DNA of 33,307 nucleotides from Verrucomicrobiota bacterium (GTDB taxonomy: Bacteria > Verrucomicrobiota > Kiritimatiellia > CAJWTS01): assembly GCA_027623315.1 (NCBI GenBank), contig JAQBYD010000045.1:1-33307 (forward strand), in the 5' to 3' direction. Shown here piece after piece: positions 32,410-33,307 of this stretch. The translations under genes were made by a program, and so were the position numbers. Numbering within the stretch: the first letter of the stretch is position 1; each line of letters begins with the position of its first letter. The notes below the pieces were generated by a model. It saw only the letters and a list, made by a program, of their open reading frames with translations. It did not search any database and had not been told where the DNA came from.

Positions 32410-33138
32410 TCATCCGGGCGTGGTGTCGACAAGGTGGGCATCGCGGGTTCTCAGGGCCAGGTAGGTTGCCGCAGCCGTGCCCGACGCTCCGAACAGCATG
32501 GTCATCACCACGATCTGGTACTTGGCCGCGATCAACGGCGAGATGCCGGATAGAATCTGACCGGTCATCATCCCGGGCAGCGAGACCAGGCCGACCGCGA
32601 AGAGTGAGTTCATGATCGGGATCAAGGATGCCTGGAACGCCGTATGCCGCGCGTCGAGGACCTCGACGCCTCGTCCCGTCTCGGCCTGGTAGCGTTCGGC
32701 GGCAAGGCTGACGGCATTCATTGAGCCGGCGAATATCATCCCCGCCAGCGGCACGATGTAGCGCGGGCTGAACCATGGCTCCACGCGAAGCACGGCCTGC
32801 GTGACCAGCACAAGAACCGGGACGCCGCCTACGGATATCGCGATGAGCGCGGTAAGATACGAACGCAGCCCCCTGTCTTCCAATAGTCGAATCGCGATTC
32901 GACTCGCCACACCGAGCATGATCACCAGGACGGCGCCGATGGTTCCGAAGTGATCGGATTCGAAAATGAAAGCCAGCACATAGCCGATCGCCATCAGTTG
33001 GGCGAGCATGCGCAGTGTGGCATACAACGCGCTACGGGCATTCGCTTTCCAGCGAAGCATGATGCCGATCACGATCGCGGTCGGAACGAACGATAATACC
33101 AGTCCTGCCGTTGAGATCGTCGGGACGACGGAGCTCAT
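32410..33138 (-). CDS. fetB: FetB-like (UPF0014) ABC transporter permease
   Basis: The 242-residue membrane protein has about six to seven hydrophobic helices. It carries the UPF0014/FetB family landmarks IVPLAGMIFAGSMNAVSLAA, the helix QASLIPIMNSLFAVGLVSLP and then GMMTGQILSGISPLIAAKYQ and IVVMTMLFGASGTAA. In E. coli, FetB pairs with the ATPase FetA to export iron and lower oxidative stress. No FetA-like ATPase is encoded downstream, and none is complete in the 169 nt left upstream, so the partner lies elsewhere or beyond the window. The length is close to that of other members. Confidence 0.88.
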   Translation of the reverse strand: MSSVVPTISTAGLVLSFVPTAIVIGIMLRWKANARSALYATLRMLAQLMAIGYVLAFIFESDHFGTIGAVLVIMLGVASRIAIRLLEDRGLRSYLTALIAISVGGVPVLVLVTQAVLRVEPWFSPRYIVPLAGMIFAGSMNAVSLAAERYQAETGRGVEVLDARHTAFQASLIPIMNSLFAVGLVSLPGMMTGQILSGISPLIAAKYQIVVMTMLFGASGTAAATYLALRTRDAHLVDTTPG

Positions 33139-33187
33139 GGGTGAGTCTTCCGCGCGTCGCGTGCCATTACGATCGCGTTCATGGCCA

Positions 33188-33217
33188 GAATCTCGCGAAT
33201 GGTGCCGCCGGTGTCAA
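33188..33217 (-). promoter_or_regulatory. Candidate promoter of the FetB-like gene
   Basis: On the minus strand a perfect TTGACA (33217-33212) is followed after 18 nt by AGATTC, a weak -10. It lies about 50 nt before the ATG. A short minus-strand frame whose TGA overlaps that ATG reads TGGTIREILAMNAIVMARD, so a translated upstream peptide is an alternative reading of the same stretch. Confidence 0.3.
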
Positions 33218-33307
33218 GATCCCGCGATTCGTGTTACACACCGCGCTCTGATCTGAGGAAGTGCCGTTATAGTGCCGCATTGGGATTGTGTGTGCGATGA
33301 GGAATAC

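Noticed and set aside
1..33307. CRISPR array, insertion sequence, prophage, rRNA or tRNA genes
   Set aside because: No regularly spaced identical repeats, no transposase or phage gene, and no rRNA or tRNA signature was seen.

Overview
The window is a GC-rich bacterial chromosome segment. No rRNA or tRNA gene was found, so the host can only be judged from gene content. Several features point to the PVC group (Verrucomicrobiota, Kiritimatiellae or relatives): a very large secreted M36 protease ending in calcium-binding thrombospondin-type-3-like repeats, a ferredoxin paired with a membrane-anchored HEAT protein, ThuA and RraA family enzymes, DUF21/CBS transporters in tandem, and many genes without a clear Shine-Dalgarno sequence. 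This placement is an inference of moderate strength.

Layout. 1-4.6 kb (minus strand): a soluble NtrB-like histidine kinase, an NtrC-like sigma-54 activator overlapping it by 4 nt, then a PMT/ArnT-like membrane glycosyltransferase. 4.8-8.6 kb (plus): a DivPAP2 membrane protein, then a three-gene run joined by TGATG overlaps (LolA-like exported protein and two DUF21-CBS proteins), closed by a bidirectional terminator. 9.0-11.5 kb (minus): a secreted coiled-coil protein, a HEAT protein and a two-cluster ferredoxin. 11.6-13.7 kb (plus): a type IV toxin-antitoxin pair (AbiEi/AbiEii) preceded by two perfect 30- and 32-bp palindromes with a shared 14-bp core. 14.0-20.9 kb: the 2304-residue M36 protease. 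21.0-28.5 kb: a small four-helix membrane protein, a XylFGH-type sugar ABC transporter with 4-nt overlaps, and a large secreted protein resembling clan-A (GH42-like) glycosidases with its own promoter and a 14-bp palindrome.

28.5-31.4 kb is a gene graveyard: a PIN toxin broken by an amber codon, an antitoxin-like scrap, the C-terminus of an unknown secreted protein, the C-terminus of a short-chain dehydrogenase, and a VapBC pair whose toxin has lost its middle. One intact Phd/PIN module with a near-consensus promoter sits among them, next to a ThuA-like gene. 31.4-33.3 kb (minus): an RraA-family protein and a FetB-like permease.

Functionally, the transporter, the glycosidase-like protein, the ThuA and RraA genes and the secreted protease suit a polymer-degrading heterotroph. 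The toxin-antitoxin systems and remnants mark accessory insertions. Degenerate tandem repeats with a strict 7-nt period lie at the edges of at least four intergenic stretches, and no standard feature type explains them.
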